The notes beneath the pieces were generated by a model. That model had not been told where the DNA came from, searched no databases, and worked only from the letters and a program-made list of their open reading frames with translations. 60,901 bases of DNA from Bdellovibrionaceae bacterium UBA2339 (GTDB taxonomy: Bacteria; Bdellovibrionota; Bdellovibrionia; Bdellovibrionales; JAMPXM01): assembly GCA_002344785.1 (NCBI GenBank), contig DDUL01000032.1:54298-115198 (forward strand), written 5' to 3'. The position numbers and the translations under genes are program-made. Numbering within the stretch: the stretch's first letter is position 1; every line of letters starts with the position of its first letter. This document shows positions 60,565 through 60,901 of this stretch, piece after piece.

Positions 60565-60901
60565 GGACTCGAGGGAGCCTTGCCCTCGGCTATGAGACTT
60601 TCAAAGTACGCCATCGCGTTTGGACTCGCCCAATCCTCTATGCCCAAAACCTTACGGCGCAATTTACGATCTGCGCCCACAATGAAAGTCTCCGGGAGCT
60701 TGCCGACATCATAGGCGCGGCCAATGCTCTTATCTCGATCCCAAATCACTTCAAACCCCGGCTGCGGCACTTTGAAAATCTTAAGGAAGGCTCGAAGGTC
60801 CTTCTCCTCGTCATCCATGGATACCGCAACAACTAGCACTCGCCCCTTCATCTCCTTGATGAGCTTTAACATCGAAGGAAACTCCTCCACACAGGGCGCA
60901 C
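60561..60901 (-). CDS. TlpA-like thioredoxin, 5' part outside window
   Basis: The frame is open to the window edge and reads APCVEEFPSMLKLIKEMKG at its beginning, so the first Cys of the CxxC pair sits on the codon that straddles the last base and the edge. The rest is a thioredoxin-fold end of TlpA/ResA type: VLVVAVSMDDEEKDLRAFL, FEVIWDRDKSIGRAYDVGKL and cis-proline KLPETFIVG. The signal or anchor must lie beyond the window. It would be the second TlpA-like protein here, besides 18792-19406. Confidence 0.88.
   Translation of the reverse strand, partial: APCVEEFPSMLKLIKEMKGRVLVVAVSMDDEEKDLRAFLKIFKVPQPGFEVIWDRDKSIGRAYDVGKLPETFIVGADRKLRRKVLGIEDWASPNAMAYFESLIAEGKAPSSP

Noticed and set aside
1..60901. 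CRISPR array, prophage, insertion sequence or toxin-antitoxin module
   Set aside because: I found no regularly spaced repeats, transposase or integrase motifs, terminal inverted repeats with target duplications, or recognisable toxin-antitoxin pairs.

Overview
The window reads as a compact chromosomal segment from a predatory-type delta-like proteobacterium, most likely a member of Bdellovibrionota. The arguments are: a TIGR02147-type regulator next to an exported barrel-like protein, the TIGR03545/TIGR03546 gene pair, many lipoproteins and exported proteins without known function, and an epimerase-SRPBCC fusion. GC content is moderately high, genes are densely packed with ATGA/GTGA/TTGA start-stop overlaps, and five convergent pairs overlap or sit within 2 bp of each other. 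I saw no rRNA, tRNA, transposase, phage module or CRISPR array. The species assignment is inference.

Layout. 1-9186: the 3' end of htpX with its terminator, a TetR regulator, a TIGR02147 regulator overlapping a HExxH/barrel-like exported protein and a Cys-rich lipoprotein, then fur overlapping an RluA-RlmI-like fusion gene, and an exported protein of unknown function. 9189-18769: a large Ig-like lipoprotein candidate and a divergent arginine regulon. argC-argJ-argB-argF-argR run leftward and argG-argH rightward, from a shared control region holding ArgR-box-like sites with TGCAT half-sites. With ArgJ this gives a cyclic ornithine pathway; argD is not in the window. 18792-21190: a thioredoxin-like protein, queF and an exported serpin. 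21259-25016: a glycan operon (GT4, epimerase, sugar nucleotidyltransferase, HddA-like heptose kinase).

25155-31680: a DUF2799 lipoprotein, a GT-C type membrane protein, a trypsin-like lipoprotein protease, and a leftward run with a YfcH-like epimerase-SRPBCC fusion, a CinA-type protein with an unusual C-terminus and a TrmH-like RNA methyltransferase. 31681-43145: a light-damage and pigment neighbourhood. Two paralogous GbsR/MarR-like regulators flank a photolyase gene that ends beside a perfect 34-bp palindrome. These are followed by an ABC1/UbiB kinase-like gene, an acyl-CoA dehydrogenase, and crtY-crtE-crtI-crtB, which together predict beta-carotene formation.

43215-54188: a multi-pass membrane protein of unlike base composition, class II ribonucleotide reductase, an A-type Fe-S carrier, OsmC, a Tat-exported propeller-like protein, and a second surface-glycan cluster (GT9, RffA-like aminotransferase, GT4, GT-C). 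54185-56647: a tightly coupled three-gene operon (DUF3419/BtaA-like, haem-oxygenase-like diiron protein, GNAT). I could not match it to a pathway I know, and it is the best candidate here for an undescribed system. 56773-60901: a DegT-family aminotransferase, the TIGR03546/TIGR03545 pair and the start-truncated end of a TlpA-like thioredoxin.
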